DNA from: an uncultured Bacteroidales bacterium
GTDB lineage: Bacteria > Bacteroidota > Bacteroidia > Bacteroidales > UBA932
Assembly (NCBI GenBank): GCA_944323825.1
Contig: CALUTY010000012.1
Coordinates: forward strand, 1 to 64,000
DNA: 64,000 nt
Reading direction: 5' to 3'
Part shown: positions 25,243 to 36,000 of the stretch, piece by piece
Position numbering within the stretch: the first letter of the stretch is position 1
Layout: each line of letters begins with the position of its first letter
Made by a program: the position numbers and the translations under genes
The notes under the pieces: model-generated
What the model was told of the DNA's origin: nothing
The model's database searches: none
What the model saw: the letters and a program-made list of their open reading frames with translations, nothing else

Positions 25243-25274
25243 TTTGCATTGCTCTCGGCTTCTGCGTATATTTG
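25243..25274 (+). promoter_or_regulatory. Promoter of the mannoside-use operon
   Basis: TTTG (25243-25246) and TATATTTG (25267-25274) are 20 bases apart, a very good Bacteroidota promoter. Transcription should start near 25281, giving a leader of about 90 bases before the transporter start at 25370. Confidence 0.7.
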
Positions 25275-25369
25275 CCCGTAATAGTGTAATGCGGTCCGGC
25301 ATCATGACAGGCCGTGTTTCATGGAAGAAGACATATTATTATCTGAAAATCTGAACATTTCATTAATTG

Positions 25370-26680
25370 ATGGAGACAAAAGACCAGACAAGACATTCTC
25401 CGCTGAGATGGGTTCCGAGCGCATATTTCGCCATGGGAATGCCGTTCGTCGTATTGAACATGGTATGCGTGCTGATGTTCAGCGGGCTGGGCATAGCGGA
25501 CAGCCAGGTGGCATTGTGGACATCGGTCATAATGATGCCGTGGACACTGAAATTCCTGTGGAGCCCCTTCCTGGAAATCTTCAAGACAAAAAAATTCTTT
25601 GTGGTCACCACTCAGATGATTTCAGGCGTAGGGTTCGGGCTTGTCGCCCTTGCCCTGCATCTGCCGCATTTCTTTGCCGTGTCCATCGCCATCCTTGCGG
25701 TGATAGCCCTGAGCGGGGCCACGCATGACATCGCGCTTGACGGACTGTATATGGAAGAGCTGTCGAAGACGGACCAGGCCAAGTACATAGGCTGGCAAGG
25801 AGCGTTCTACAACCTTGCAAAGCTGCTTTCGACAGGGCTGCTGGTGTATGTGGCAGGACTCCTCATCGACCATTTCAGGAAAGGAGGAATGACGGAACAG
25901 GAAGCGGCACTTCCGGCATGGACCATAATAATGGCTGCCTGCTGTGCAATACTCATCCTCCTGAGCTGCTGGCACAGATTTTCCCTGCCGTCCACGCAGA
26001 AAGCCGCCGGGGACACCTCAAGGAAGGCAGCAGGGGACATCCTGTCCGAATTATGGGCCATGATAAGGGACTTCTTCACCAAGAAGCACATCTGGCTCTA
26101 CATAGCATTCATAATATTCTACCGCCTCGGTGAAGGGTTCGTGATGAAGATAGTCCCTCTTTTCCTGAAGGCAGACAGGGCCGTCGGAGGTCTCGGTCTC
26201 AACGAAAAGCAGATAGGAACATATTACGGGACATTCGGCGCGGCTGCATTTGTCCTCGGTTCCCTGCTGGCAGGATACTATATTGCCCACAGGGGACTGA
26301 AAAAATCACTGTTTTCACTGGTATGCATATTCAACATCCCGTTCCTGGTATATACATGGTTCGCATGGACGCAGCCTGAATCCATCATTCTCATAGGTAC
26401 CGGAATCGTGTTCGAATATTTTGCCTACGGCTTCGGTTTCGTGGGACTGACCCTTTTCATGATGCAGCAGGTAGCCCCTGGAAAGCACCAGATGGCGCAC
26501 TATGCATTCGCATCCGGCATAATGAATCTTTCGGTGATGCTGACTGGAGCCGTGTCGGGCTTCCTCAGCGACGCCCTCGGATACAAGATGTTCTTCATAG
26601 TGGTGATGGCTGCTGTGATACCTGTGTTCATCATGACGAGGTTCCTGCCGTTCAGCTATCCTGACAATACGAAAAAATGA
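25370..26680 (+). CDS. MFS permease, probable Man-GlcNAc / mannoside importer
   Basis: A 436-residue major facilitator with about 12 membrane segments, AmpG/SLC33-like in style ([36 protein letters not shown]). I start at the ATG at 25370; the codon before it is TTG and is not needed. In Bacteroides, similar permeases next to GH130 phosphorylases are thought to bring beta-mannosyl-GlcNAc or related sugars across the inner membrane. Position, 52 bases before the GH130 gene and under a clear promoter, supports that job. The exact substrate is inferred. Confidence 0.85.
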   Translation: METKDQTRHSPLRWVPSAYFAMGMPFVVLNMVCVLMFSGLGIADSQVALWTSVIMMPWTLKFLWSPFLEIFKTKKFFVVTTQMISGVGFGLVALALHLPHFFAVSIAILAVIALSGATHDIALDGLYMEELSKTDQAKYIGWQGAFYNLAKLLSTGLLVYVAGLLIDHFRKGGMTEQEAALPAWTIIMAACCAILILLSCWHRFSLPSTQKAAGDTSRKAAGDILSELWAMIRDFFTKKHIWLYIAFIIFYRLGEGFVMKIVPLFLKADRAVGGLGLNEKQIGTYYGTFGAAAFVLGSLLAGYYIAHRGLKKSLFSLVCIFNIPFLVYTWFAWTQPESIILIGTGIVFEYFAYGFGFVGLTLFMMQQVAPGKHQMAHYAFASGIMNLSVMLTGAVSGFLSDALGYKMFFIVVMAAVIPVFIMTRFLPFSYPDNTKK

Positions 26681-26732
26681 CGGAAGACATTCCCTTATCA
26701 GTACGGAAAAATCAATCAAACAACATAGAACA

Positions 26733-27734
26733 ATGGAAAGCAAAATCAGAATCGAAGGCAGTCCGCTTCCTGGAATGCCTTGGGAAGACAGGCCTGCAGG
26801 CCGCAATGACATCATGTGGAGGTATTCAGCCAATCCTGTGATTCCACGCAACCTTCTCCCTATATCCAACAGCATATTCAACTCTGCCGTGGTTCCGTTC
26901 GGCGACGGGTATGCCGGTGTGTTCCGTGTCGATGACACCAACATCAGGATGACACTCCACACCGGATTCTCCAAGGACGGTCTCAAATGGGAGCTCAGTC
27001 CGGAGCCGCTCAGATTCGACTGCGACATTCCGGAGGTCGGGGAATGGGTCTACGGATATGACCCGCGCGTATGCAAGATTGACGACAGGTACTATGTGAC
27101 CTGGTGCAACGGCTACCACGGACCTACAATCGGAGTGGCCTGGACAGAAGACTTCAAGACATTCCACCAGCTCGAAAACGCCTTCCTGCCATATAACCGC
27201 AACGGAGTTCTCTTCCCTCGGAAGATAAACGGCCGCTACGCCCTGCTTTCACGCCCGAGCGACACCGGACACACTCCGTTCGGGGACATCTTCTACTCGG
27301 AGTCACCGGACCTTGAATTCTGGGGAAGGCACCGTTTCGTCATGGGACCTTCGGATTTCGAGAAAAGCGCATGGCAGTGCTGCAAGATAGGTGCGGGCCC
27401 TGTCCCTATCGAGACTTCTGAAGGATGGCTGCTGTTCTACCACGGGGTACACCGCACATGCCAGGGATACAACTACTCCTTCGGCTCGGCCCTGCTCGAC
27501 CTTGAACAGCCATGGAAAGTGATTGCACGCACAGGCCCTTACCTCCTTCACCCTGAGACCCTGTACGAATGCACAGGAGATGTGCCGAACGTATGTTTCC
27601 CTTGCGCATCACTCCACGATCCGGAGACGGGAAGGGTGGCAGTATACTACGGATGCGCCGACACGGTTACCGGACTCGCCTTCGGATACATTCCTGAAAT
27701 AATCGAATTCACAAAAAGGACAAGCATCCTTTAG
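26733..27734 (+). CDS. GH130 beta-mannoside phosphorylase (probable Man-beta-1,4-GlcNAc)
   Basis: A 333-residue five-bladed beta-propeller enzyme of family GH130. It has the N-terminal NPVIPRNL block, the catalytic-Asp region [10 protein letters not shown], and [22 protein letters not shown], as in 4-O-beta-D-mannosyl-N-acetylglucosamine phosphorylases. The reaction is phosphorolysis of Man-GlcNAc to mannose-1-phosphate and GlcNAc in the cytoplasm, the last step of N-glycan use. No signal peptide is present, which fits. It lies between a permease and two GH92 mannosidases. Activity on beta-1,4-mannooligosaccharides is an alternative I cannot exclude. Confidence 0.88.
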   Translation: MESKIRIEGSPLPGMPWEDRPAGRNDIMWRYSANPVIPRNLLPISNSIFNSAVVPFGDGYAGVFRVDDTNIRMTLHTGFSKDGLKWELSPEPLRFDCDIPEVGEWVYGYDPRVCKIDDRYYVTWCNGYHGPTIGVAWTEDFKTFHQLENAFLPYNRNGVLFPRKINGRYALLSRPSDTGHTPFGDIFYSESPDLEFWGRHRFVMGPSDFEKSAWQCCKIGAGPVPIETSEGWLLFYHGVHRTCQGYNYSFGSALLDLEQPWKVIARTGPYLLHPETLYECTGDVPNVCFPCASLHDPETGRVAVYYGCADTVTGLAFGYIPEIIEFTKRTSIL

Positions 27735-27758
27735 TAAAAACCACATGAACAAGATTCT

Positions 27759-30044
27759 ATGAAACTGATAATCCCGGCATTGTATCTGGCACTGACGGCA
27801 GCAGCCATTCCGGCATCCGCCGGAACGGCTTCCGACACCGATGACAATGTCCTGCAGTATGTTGACCCTTTCATAGGCACGACAAATTTCGGCACCACCA
27901 ATCCCGGGGCGGTATGCCCCAACGGAATGATGTCCGTCTCACCTTTCAATGTGATGGGGTCGGAACTTAATGTCTATGACAAGGACAGCCGCTGGTGGTC
28001 CACTCCATACTGCTTTGAAAACAAGTTCTTCACCGGATTTTCCCATGTCAACCTCAGCGGTGTCGGCTGTCCGGAACTCGGGTCACTGCTGACCATGGCC
28101 ACATCTGGTCCGCTGCAGGTGGATTACAGGCTCTATGGCTCCGAATACACTGATGAAAAGGCCGGGCCAGGATACTATACAAATCTCCTGACAGCCTACG
28201 GGATAAGGACGGAAGTCTCAGCCACCACAAGGACATCGGCCGAACGATATACTTTCCCGGCAGGACAGGGCAACATCCTCCTGAATCTCGGTGAAGGTCT
28301 TACCAACGAGACCGGGGCAATGGTCAGAAAGGTCAGCAGCACCGAAATAGAAGGCATGCGGCTTCTCGGCACCTTCTGCTACAACCCTCAGGCGGTATTC
28401 CCTATATATTTCGTGATGCGCGTGAGCAAAGAGCCGAAAGAAAGCGGATTCTGGAAAAAGCAGCGCCCGATGACGGGAGTTGAAGCCGAATGGACTCCGG
28501 ACAACGGAAAATACAAACTGTATACAAGATACGGGCGGGAACTGGCAGGTGATGACATCGGATACTGGTTCTCATTCGACACGGAGGAAGGAGAACAGAT
28601 TGAGGTGCAGATGGGAGTATCATTCGTGAGCATTGAAAATGCAAGGGAGAACCTGGATGCAGAGCAGAAAGGCTTCGCCTTCGATGCGGTAAAGGCCGCT
28701 GCAGCCGCAAGATGGGAGTCCGACCTCTCTAGAATAAAGGTGCAGGGAGGCACAGAAAAAGACAGGACCATATTCTACACCGGCCTGTACCATGCTCTCA
28801 TCCATCCGAATGTGCTCAATGACATCAACGGAGAATACCCGCTCATGGAAAGCGACGGCATAGGGAAAGTGCCTGAAGGCGAAACCAGATACACGGTGTT
28901 CTCGCTCTGGGACACCTACCGCAACCTGCACCAGCTCATGACTCTCGTATATCCGGAAAGGCAGATGGACATGGTACGCTCCATGATAGGGATATATAAG
29001 GAATGGGGATGGATGCCCAAGTGGGAGCTCTACGGCCGCGAGACATTCACCATGGAAGGCGATCCGGCGATTCCGGTCATTGCAGACACATGGTTCAAGG
29101 GACTGAAGGACTTCGACATGAAGACTGCCTACGAGGCATTTGTGAAGTCCGCCGACACCCCGGGGGCGCAGAACAGGATGCGTCCGGATGTGGACCCGTA
29201 CATCTCTGACGGATACATTCCTTTGGGTGTGTATTCGGCAGATCTTTCGGGTGACAATGCAGTGTCACATGCCCTCGAATATTACATAGCCGACCATGCG
29301 CTGTCCCTGCTCGCAGACTCGCTCGGGCACAAGGATGATGCAGAAAAATACCGCAGCAGGTCGCTCGGATACAAGCATTATTACTGTCCTGAGTACGGCA
29401 CATTGAGGCCGCTGATGAAGGACGGCACCTTCTACTCCCCTTTCAACCCGAAGCAGGGCGAGAATTTCGAGACTGCACCCGGATTCCACGAGGGAAGCGC
29501 ATGGAACTACACCTTCTATGTGCCTCACGATGTCAAAGGGCTCGCCAGGCTCATGGGCGGACAGAAAAAGTTCGTGGACAAGCTGCAGATGGTCTTCGAC
29601 GAAGGTCACTACGACCCGGCCAATGAACCTGACATAGCCTACGCCTATCTGTTCAGCTACTTCAAGGGCGAGGAATGGAGGACCCAGGAGCAGGTGGCCA
29701 GACTTCTCGACACATATTACAAGACGGAACCTGACGGGATTCCCGGCAACGACGACACCGGCACAATGTCGGCATGGGCAGTGTTCTCCATGATGGGATT
29801 CTATCCTGACTGCCCGGGAGAGCCTGCCTACACGCTCACGACACCGAGATTCGACAAGGTGGAAATCACGCTTGACCCTGCATACTCAGGGAAGGACAGG
29901 CTCGTGATAACAAAGGAAGGCAACGGAAAATACATCAGCCGGATCACAGCCGGAGGAAAGAAGCTCAACGGATTCCGAATCAGCCATAGGGATCTGACCG
30001 GGAGCGGAGAAATAAGATTTACGGCCAAGGAAAGCAGACAATAA
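27759..30044 (+). CDS. GH92 alpha-mannosidase (secreted)
   Basis: A 761-residue GH92 enzyme with a cleavable signal peptide (LYLALTAAAIPASAG). The mature start has VDPFIGTTNFG, the hallmark of the family. The catalytic region shows EGSAWNYTFYVPHD with Glu578 as the likely general acid and GNDDTGTMSAW with Asp665/Asp666 as the base pair. GH92 enzymes are Ca-dependent inverting exo-alpha-mannosidases, here probably periplasmic, trimming high-mannose glycans imported by SusCD. The EGSAWNY form (rather than EGNAWQY in the next gene) suggests a different linkage preference. Confidence 0.93.
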   Translation: MKLIIPALYLALTAAAIPASAGTASDTDDNVLQYVDPFIGTTNFGTTNPGAVCPNGMMSVSPFNVMGSELNVYDKDSRWWSTPYCFENKFFTGFSHVNLSGVGCPELGSLLTMATSGPLQVDYRLYGSEYTDEKAGPGYYTNLLTAYGIRTEVSATTRTSAERYTFPAGQGNILLNLGEGLTNETGAMVRKVSSTEIEGMRLLGTFCYNPQAVFPIYFVMRVSKEPKESGFWKKQRPMTGVEAEWTPDNGKYKLYTRYGRELAGDDIGYWFSFDTEEGEQIEVQMGVSFVSIENARENLDAEQKGFAFDAVKAAAAARWESDLSRIKVQGGTEKDRTIFYTGLYHALIHPNVLNDINGEYPLMESDGIGKVPEGETRYTVFSLWDTYRNLHQLMTLVYPERQMDMVRSMIGIYKEWGWMPKWELYGRETFTMEGDPAIPVIADTWFKGLKDFDMKTAYEAFVKSADTPGAQNRMRPDVDPYISDGYIPLGVYSADLSGDNAVSHALEYYIADHALSLLADSLGHKDDAEKYRSRSLGYKHYYCPEYGTLRPLMKDGTFYSPFNPKQGENFETAPGFHEGSAWNYTFYVPHDVKGLARLMGGQKKFVDKLQMVFDEGHYDPANEPDIAYAYLFSYFKGEEWRTQEQVARLLDTYYKTEPDGIPGNDDTGTMSAWAVFSMMGFYPDCPGEPAYTLTTPRFDKVEITLDPAYSGKDRLVITKEGNGKYISRITAGGKKLNGFRISHRDLTGSGEIRFTAKESRQ

Positions 30045-30056
30045 AAAAACACTGAA

Positions 30057-32252
30057 ATGAACAGCATAACAACCAGAATTTCAATTCTTGCGGGAGCGGC
30101 ATTGCTGGCCGGAGGCTGCGCACAGGCTCCTGAAGAAGTCCATTATACGGACTATGTAAACACAAGCATCGGCACGGGCGGACACGGTCATGTGTTCGTC
30201 GGGGCAAATGTACCGTTCGGTCTGGTACAGCTCGGACCTACAAGCATCCCGCAGTCATGGGACTGGGTGTCAGGATACCATGAAAGCGACTCCACTGTGA
30301 TCGGATTTTCACATACACACCTCAGCGGAACAGGGATCGGAGACCTCTTTGATGTCACCGTGATGCCTGTGACAGGGGAAGTCCGCTATGCAAGGGGAAC
30401 AGAAGACGACCCGCAGTCAGGACTCTGGTCATACGCGGACAGGACCAGGGAAGTCAGCCGCCCAGGCTACTATTCCGTGCCTCTGACAAGATACGGAATC
30501 AATGCCGAACTCACCGCCACAGCCCGCGTCGGTCTCCACAGATACACTTTCCCTGCTTCTGACAATGCTGCGATAGTGTTCGACCTGGAAAACGGCGGTT
30601 GCTGGGACAAGGCGACAGATGTGCACATCGAGGCTGTCGGCAACAGCAGGGTCAGAGGATGGAGATATTCAGAAGGCTGGGCCAATGACCAGAAGATATT
30701 CTTCACCGCCGAATTCTCGAAACCTTTCGACAGCCTTGAAATCACCGGAGAGAACGGCATGTATGCGAGAGCCTCATTCAAAAGCGCTGAAGGCGAGCAG
30801 GTGATGCTGAAAGTGGCCCTCTCCCCTGTCAGCATTGAAGGAGCAGAGGCCAACATGAAGGCCGAGCTTCCGGGATGGGACTTCGAGGCCACGGCAAAGG
30901 CAGCCGATGCTGCCTGGAACAAGGAGCTGTCCAAGATCAACATCGAGACTGCCGATGAGCAGGCCCGAGAAATCTTCTATACGGCCATGTATCACACAAT
31001 GGTCGCACCTTCACTTTTCTGCGATGTGAACGGGGACTACAGAGGGGCTGACGGAAAGATGCACAAGAACGAGGGCTTCACCAACTATACAACATTCTCC
31101 CTCTGGGACACCTACAGGGCTGCAATGCCTCTTATGACCATCATCCATCCGGAAAAGATGAATGACATGGTCAACACCATGATACATATCTGGAAACAGC
31201 AGGGCAAGCTGCCGGTATGGCATCTGATGGGATGCGAGACGGACTGCATGGTCGGGAATCCTGGCATTCCTCCGGTAGCGGATGCCATCCTCAAGGGCTA
31301 TGACGGGTTCGACAGGAATCTTGCACTGCAGGCAATGAAGGAATCCGCACTCCGCCCTGACAGAGGCCAGGACCTCCGCATGAAATATGGCTACATCCCA
31401 TGCAACCTGTTCAACGAGGCCGTCGCATACGACATGGAATATGCAATAGCCGACTGGGCCCTTGCACAGGCAGCCAAGGAACTCGGAGACGAAGAGACCT
31501 ACAACCATTTCCTGGAACGGAGCCGCTCATACAAGAACTTCTTCGACCCGACCACAGGGTTCATGCGCGGAAAGGATGACAAAGGGAAATTCCGTACTCC
31601 GTTCAGCCCGTTTGCCTCAACACACAGGGCAGACGACTACTGTGAAGGCAATGCATGGCAGTACACATGGCTGGCACCGCATGACTTCCAGGGACTTGTG
31701 GACTGCTTCGGATCAGAGGAAGCATTCCTGCAGAAACTTGACAGCCTGTTCGTCGTAAACTCCGACATCGAAGGCGGCAACACCTCTCCGGACATTTCCG
31801 GACTCATAGGGCAGTATGCGCACGGCAACGAGCCGAGCCACCACATCCTCTATTTCTACACCATGGCAGGACAACCTTGGAAGACAGCGGACAGGGTACG
31901 CGAAGTATTGGCTCATCTCTACCATGATGCACCGGACGGGCTTTCCGGTAATGAAGATGTGGGACAGATGTCAGCATGGTACATCCTTTCTTCCCTCGGA
32001 TTCTACCAGGCTGAGCCTGCAGGCGGAAGATACTGGTTCGGGACACCGCTGTTCGACAAGGCGGAGATAAAGACTGCAGAAGGCACATTCACCGTCATCG
32101 CAGAGAACAACAGCAAGGAGAACAAATATATACAGAAAGTCACACTGAACGGGCAGGAATACAACAAGCCTTACATTGAATTCAAGGACATCAAGGCAGG
32201 AGGAGAACTCAGGCTCACGATGGGGAACAGACGGGAAGTCTGCTGGTACTGA
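30057..32252 (+). CDS. GH92 alpha-mannosidase lipoprotein
   Basis: A 731-residue GH92 enzyme with a lipoprotein signal (LLAGGC, Cys21). It has YVNTSIGTGGHGHVFVGAN at the mature start, EGNAWQYTWLAPHD with Glu530 as the likely acid, and GNEDVGQMSAWY with Glu633/Asp634. It starts 12 bases after the first GH92 gene. The two GH92 paralogues are quite different, as is usual where each takes a different alpha-mannosyl linkage (1,2, 1,3 or 1,6). The linkage cannot be assigned from sequence alone. Confidence 0.93.
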   Translation: MNSITTRISILAGAALLAGGCAQAPEEVHYTDYVNTSIGTGGHGHVFVGANVPFGLVQLGPTSIPQSWDWVSGYHESDSTVIGFSHTHLSGTGIGDLFDVTVMPVTGEVRYARGTEDDPQSGLWSYADRTREVSRPGYYSVPLTRYGINAELTATARVGLHRYTFPASDNAAIVFDLENGGCWDKATDVHIEAVGNSRVRGWRYSEGWANDQKIFFTAEFSKPFDSLEITGENGMYARASFKSAEGEQVMLKVALSPVSIEGAEANMKAELPGWDFEATAKAADAAWNKELSKINIETADEQAREIFYTAMYHTMVAPSLFCDVNGDYRGADGKMHKNEGFTNYTTFSLWDTYRAAMPLMTIIHPEKMNDMVNTMIHIWKQQGKLPVWHLMGCETDCMVGNPGIPPVADAILKGYDGFDRNLALQAMKESALRPDRGQDLRMKYGYIPCNLFNEAVAYDMEYAIADWALAQAAKELGDEETYNHFLERSRSYKNFFDPTTGFMRGKDDKGKFRTPFSPFASTHRADDYCEGNAWQYTWLAPHDFQGLVDCFGSEEAFLQKLDSLFVVNSDIEGGNTSPDISGLIGQYAHGNEPSHHILYFYTMAGQPWKTADRVREVLAHLYHDAPDGLSGNEDVGQMSAWYILSSLGFYQAEPAGGRYWFGTPLFDKAEIKTAEGTFTVIAENNSKENKYIQKVTLNGQEYNKPYIEFKDIKAGGELRLTMGNRREVCWY

Positions 32253-32287
32253 ACCGGAAGGCAATCCTGCAATCAGACGGCAAAAGT

Positions 32288-32869
32288 ATGACAGCCAGTG
32301 AAATAACACCACAGGAATTCGGAAAGCTGTTTCTGAAGTACCGTGAAAAATACATTACGATAGCGAGATCATACATAAGGGATGAGATAGCAGCCGAGGA
32401 CATAGTCTCCGGCTGCTTTACGAGCTTTTGGGACAACCGGAACAAGATAGAACTCAAGTCTGCGCCAGAAGCCTACATCCTGCAGTCTGTCAAGAACAGG
32501 TGCATCAACTGGCTAAGGGACCATGCCAACAGGATGAGAATCCACGAGGAACAATATAATTATACGATGGCAGAAATCAATGTCATGGAATCCGAAGACC
32601 TGAGCCTGATCTTCAGGGCCGACATTGCAGGGATATTTTCCAGACTGATGGAGAAATCCCCTGAAATGACACGGAACATATTCTGTTCCAGCAGGTTTGA
32701 AGACATGACATACGAAGAGATCGCAAAAAGATACAATGTATCCCCCAGAAAAGTGAAAAGGGAGATACAGTCGGTGCTTGCAATGATGAGGAGCTCGCTC
32801 AAGGACTACCTTCCGGCAGTGGCAATTCCTGCCCTGCTGCTGAAACTGCTGATCTCAGGGATTCAGTAA
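32288..32869 (+). CDS. ECF-type RNA polymerase sigma factor
   Basis: A 193-residue sigma-70 family factor of the Bacteroidota ECF type. Region 2 is around residues 15-85 (RDEIAAEDIVSGCFTSFWDNR, PEAYILQSVKNRCINWLRD), and region 4 around 120-175 (MTYEEIAKRYNVSPRKVKREI). The end is hydrophobic (AVAIPALLLKLLI). Such factors are normally encoded directly before a FecR gene; here it instead follows two GH92 genes by 35 bases and no FecR is next to it. The nearest FecR is at 22187-23149, in front of the SusCD genes, so a split sigma/anti-sigma pair is likely. Confidence 0.92.
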   Translation: MTASEITPQEFGKLFLKYREKYITIARSYIRDEIAAEDIVSGCFTSFWDNRNKIELKSAPEAYILQSVKNRCINWLRDHANRMRIHEEQYNYTMAEINVMESEDLSLIFRADIAGIFSRLMEKSPEMTRNIFCSSRFEDMTYEEIAKRYNVSPRKVKREIQSVLAMMRSSLKDYLPAVAIPALLLKLLISGIQ

Positions 32870-33031
32870 GACCGGAAATTCCGGAGACTTTCATACGGAA
32901 AAGCCGCCGGATATTTTCAAATGTGAATATTAAGAAGTATTTTCGAAGAGAAATTCATGCAGACAAACATGCAGACGGATTTCCTGAAGAAAAAATTTCT
33001 GAAACCGGACAATTTATTAATGTATCATAGA

Positions 33032-36000
33032 ATGAATAAGACAATTCTGACTCTCGGCGCCCTGCTTCTTGCCGGAAGCATGGCTGCCGCTGAAGATTCC
33101 CCGCTCTGGCTGAGGAAAAACAGCATCTCCCCCGACGGAAGCCGTATAGCCTTCTGCTACGAAGGGGACATTTTTGTAGTATCGGCAAAGGGAGGAAAGG
33201 CAAGGCAGATCACGACAAACCCTGCATACGATTCAGACCCTTTATGGACTCCGGACGGGAAAAGCATAGTGTTCAGTTCATACAGGGACAAGAGCAGGGA
33301 CATCTACATCACCTCCGCTGAAGGAGGCACTCCGGCCAGGGTGACCGACTATCCCGGTAATGAGACACCGATGGCAGTCCTTCAGGACGGCAGCATCATA
33401 TTCTCTGCAAACCTGCAGGCAGACGCAAGCTATGACGGATTCCCTGGTGACAGCCAGCTCTATATGGTGAAAAAGGCAGGGGAAAGACCGCAGCTAGTGA
33501 CTTCCCTCCCCGTATCCGCCCTCAGCATAGGCAAGGACGGCGCCGTGCTGTATGAAGACCTGAAAGGCTATGAGGATCCGCTCAGGAAGCACCACACATC
33601 TTCCGTGACAAGGGACATCTGGCTCTACAGGCCGGCGACAGGCGAAACAGGCTTCAGCATCAACGGCAACGGGCAGTTCACAAAGCTCTCCTCATTCAAA
33701 GGCGAAGACCGCAATCCCGTATTCGCCTCAGACGGGGACACATTCTATTATTTGAGCGAACAGGACGGCACATCCAATGTCTACAGAAGTTCTCTTTCTG
33801 CCCCTGACAAGTCGGAACAGCTGACATTCGAAAAGAAGCATCCGGTCAGATACCTTTCCGTATCGGACAACGGCATCCTGTCATACTCATTCAACGGCGA
33901 ACTCTACACCATGAAGCCGGGAGAAAATCCGGGAAAGCTCAAAGTCTCGATAATCTCGGACCAGAACGAAAGAGAATTGGAGCTCCGCACGCTCACATCC
34001 GGAGCAACGGACCTTGCAGTCTCGCCGAACGGCAAGGAAGTGGCAATAGTGGCAAGAGGTGATGTCTATGTGGCATCTATAGACTACGGAACGACAAAAC
34101 GCATCACCGACACACCTCAGCAGGAAAGGAACGTATGCTTCTCTGAGGACGGAAAAACGCTCTACTATTCCTCAGAAAGGAACGGATACTGGGGAATATA
34201 TGCGACATCACTAACGGAAAAGGACGACAAATATTTCACATACTCAGTCAAGATGGAAGAGAAACAGATAACCACCCCAGGTGAAACATGTTTCCAGCCG
34301 TCGGTATCCCCTGACGGGAAATGGCTCGGCTTCCTCCGCGACAGGACTGAGATTGTAATAAAGAACATCAGGACCGGGAAGGAGAAATCCCTGCTCAAAG
34401 GAGTCAACTATTCCTACTCCGACGGGGACCAGAGATTCGAATGGAGTCCTGACAGCCGTTACATTCTCTGCAACTGGCAGGGCAACGGCGGCTGGAACAA
34501 CGAGGATGTGGCCCTGATTGACATTGAAACCGGAGAAGTCACCGACCTCACGCAGAGCGGCTACACTGACGCAGGCTTCAGATGGGCCATGAAAGGCAAG
34601 GCAATGACCTGGATGACTGACCGTGCCGGCTACAGGAGCCACGGAAGCTGGGGGGCCGAATACGATGTCTATGCAATGTTCTTCGACGGCAAGGAATTCT
34701 ATAAGTTCACCAGGGACAAGGAAGAAGACGAAATAGAGGAACTGCTGTCCGAGGAAAAGAAAAAGGACGGAAAAACTGAAGAAAAAGATTCCGCCAAGGT
34801 GGAAAAGAAGACAGAAAAGCTCGTCCTTGACCTCGGCAACAGAGAAGACAGGACAGTGCGTCTCACCCGCTTCTCCGGAAGGATGGCTGACCACTATCTG
34901 AAACAGGACGGAAGCAAGCTCTATTATATCACAAGACTTGAAAAGAGCATGGACCTCTGTGTGCTCGACATCAAGGAAAGGAGTGTCAGTGTCCTTGCCA
35001 GGAATGTCTACGGCAGCCTTTATCCTGATGCAGATGACAAATATCTCTATGTCCTCGGAGGAAGCGGGGTGTCAAGGATAGACATGGCCTCAGGCTCAAA
35101 GGAATCCATTTCCTTCGCCGGAGAATTCGACTACCGTCCGCGCCAGGAAAGGGAATACATCTTCAACCATGTATGGAAGCAGGTTCAGGAGAAATTCTAC
35201 GACCCTGAAATCCACGGTATCGACTGGGCAGGCTACAAAGATGCATACGCAAGGTTCCTGCCGCACATCAACAATAATTTCGACTTCCAGGAGATGCTGT
35301 CCGAAATGCTCGGAGAGCTCAACGGATCGCATACGGGGGCACGCTACTATTACCGTTCCGGCATGAACATGGGCAGCCTCGGACTGCTCTATGACTACAG
35401 CTACACCGGAGACGGACTGAAGATCAAGGAAGTCCTCCAGGGCGGTCCTGTAGCAGTTGCTGACCCCGAGGTAAAGGCGGGCGACATCATCGAAGCAATT
35501 GACGGCAAGAGCATAAAGTCCGGAGAAAACTGGTATCCTCTCCTTGCGATGAAAGGCGGGGACAAGGTGCTCGTCACCATAAGCAAAGGCGGGAAAAAGA
35601 GCCGTGACATCTATGTGGAGGCAGGCTACACCGACTACAGCCTTCTTTACAAAAGATGGGTAAGGCAGCGCGAAAAGATGGTGGAAGAACTTTCCGGCGG
35701 CAAGGTAGGCTATGTGCATGTGGCCGGAATGGACTCAGAAAGCTTCAGGGAAGTCTATTCGAAGCTTCTCGGCAAATACAGGGCCTGCGAAGCCGTGATA
35801 GTGGACACGAGGCATAACGGAGGCGGATGGCTGCATGACGACCTCGCCACCCTGCTCGACGGGAAGGCCTACATAAGATTCGAACCGAGGGGCCAGTACA
35901 TAGGCACTGAACCTTACAGCAAATGGACAAAGCCGTCCTGCGTCCTTATCGGTGAAGACAACTACTCGGATGCATCCGGATTCCCATATGTCTACAAGAC

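Noticed and set aside
24980..25249. An 89-codon minus-strand frame in the intergenic region
   Set aside because: Cys/Gly-rich, no family likeness, and it covers promoter and hairpin elements of the other strand.
32872..32884. Palindrome CCGGAAATTCCGG just after the sigma gene
   Set aside because: Too short a loop for a terminator and no second copy seen; probably chance.
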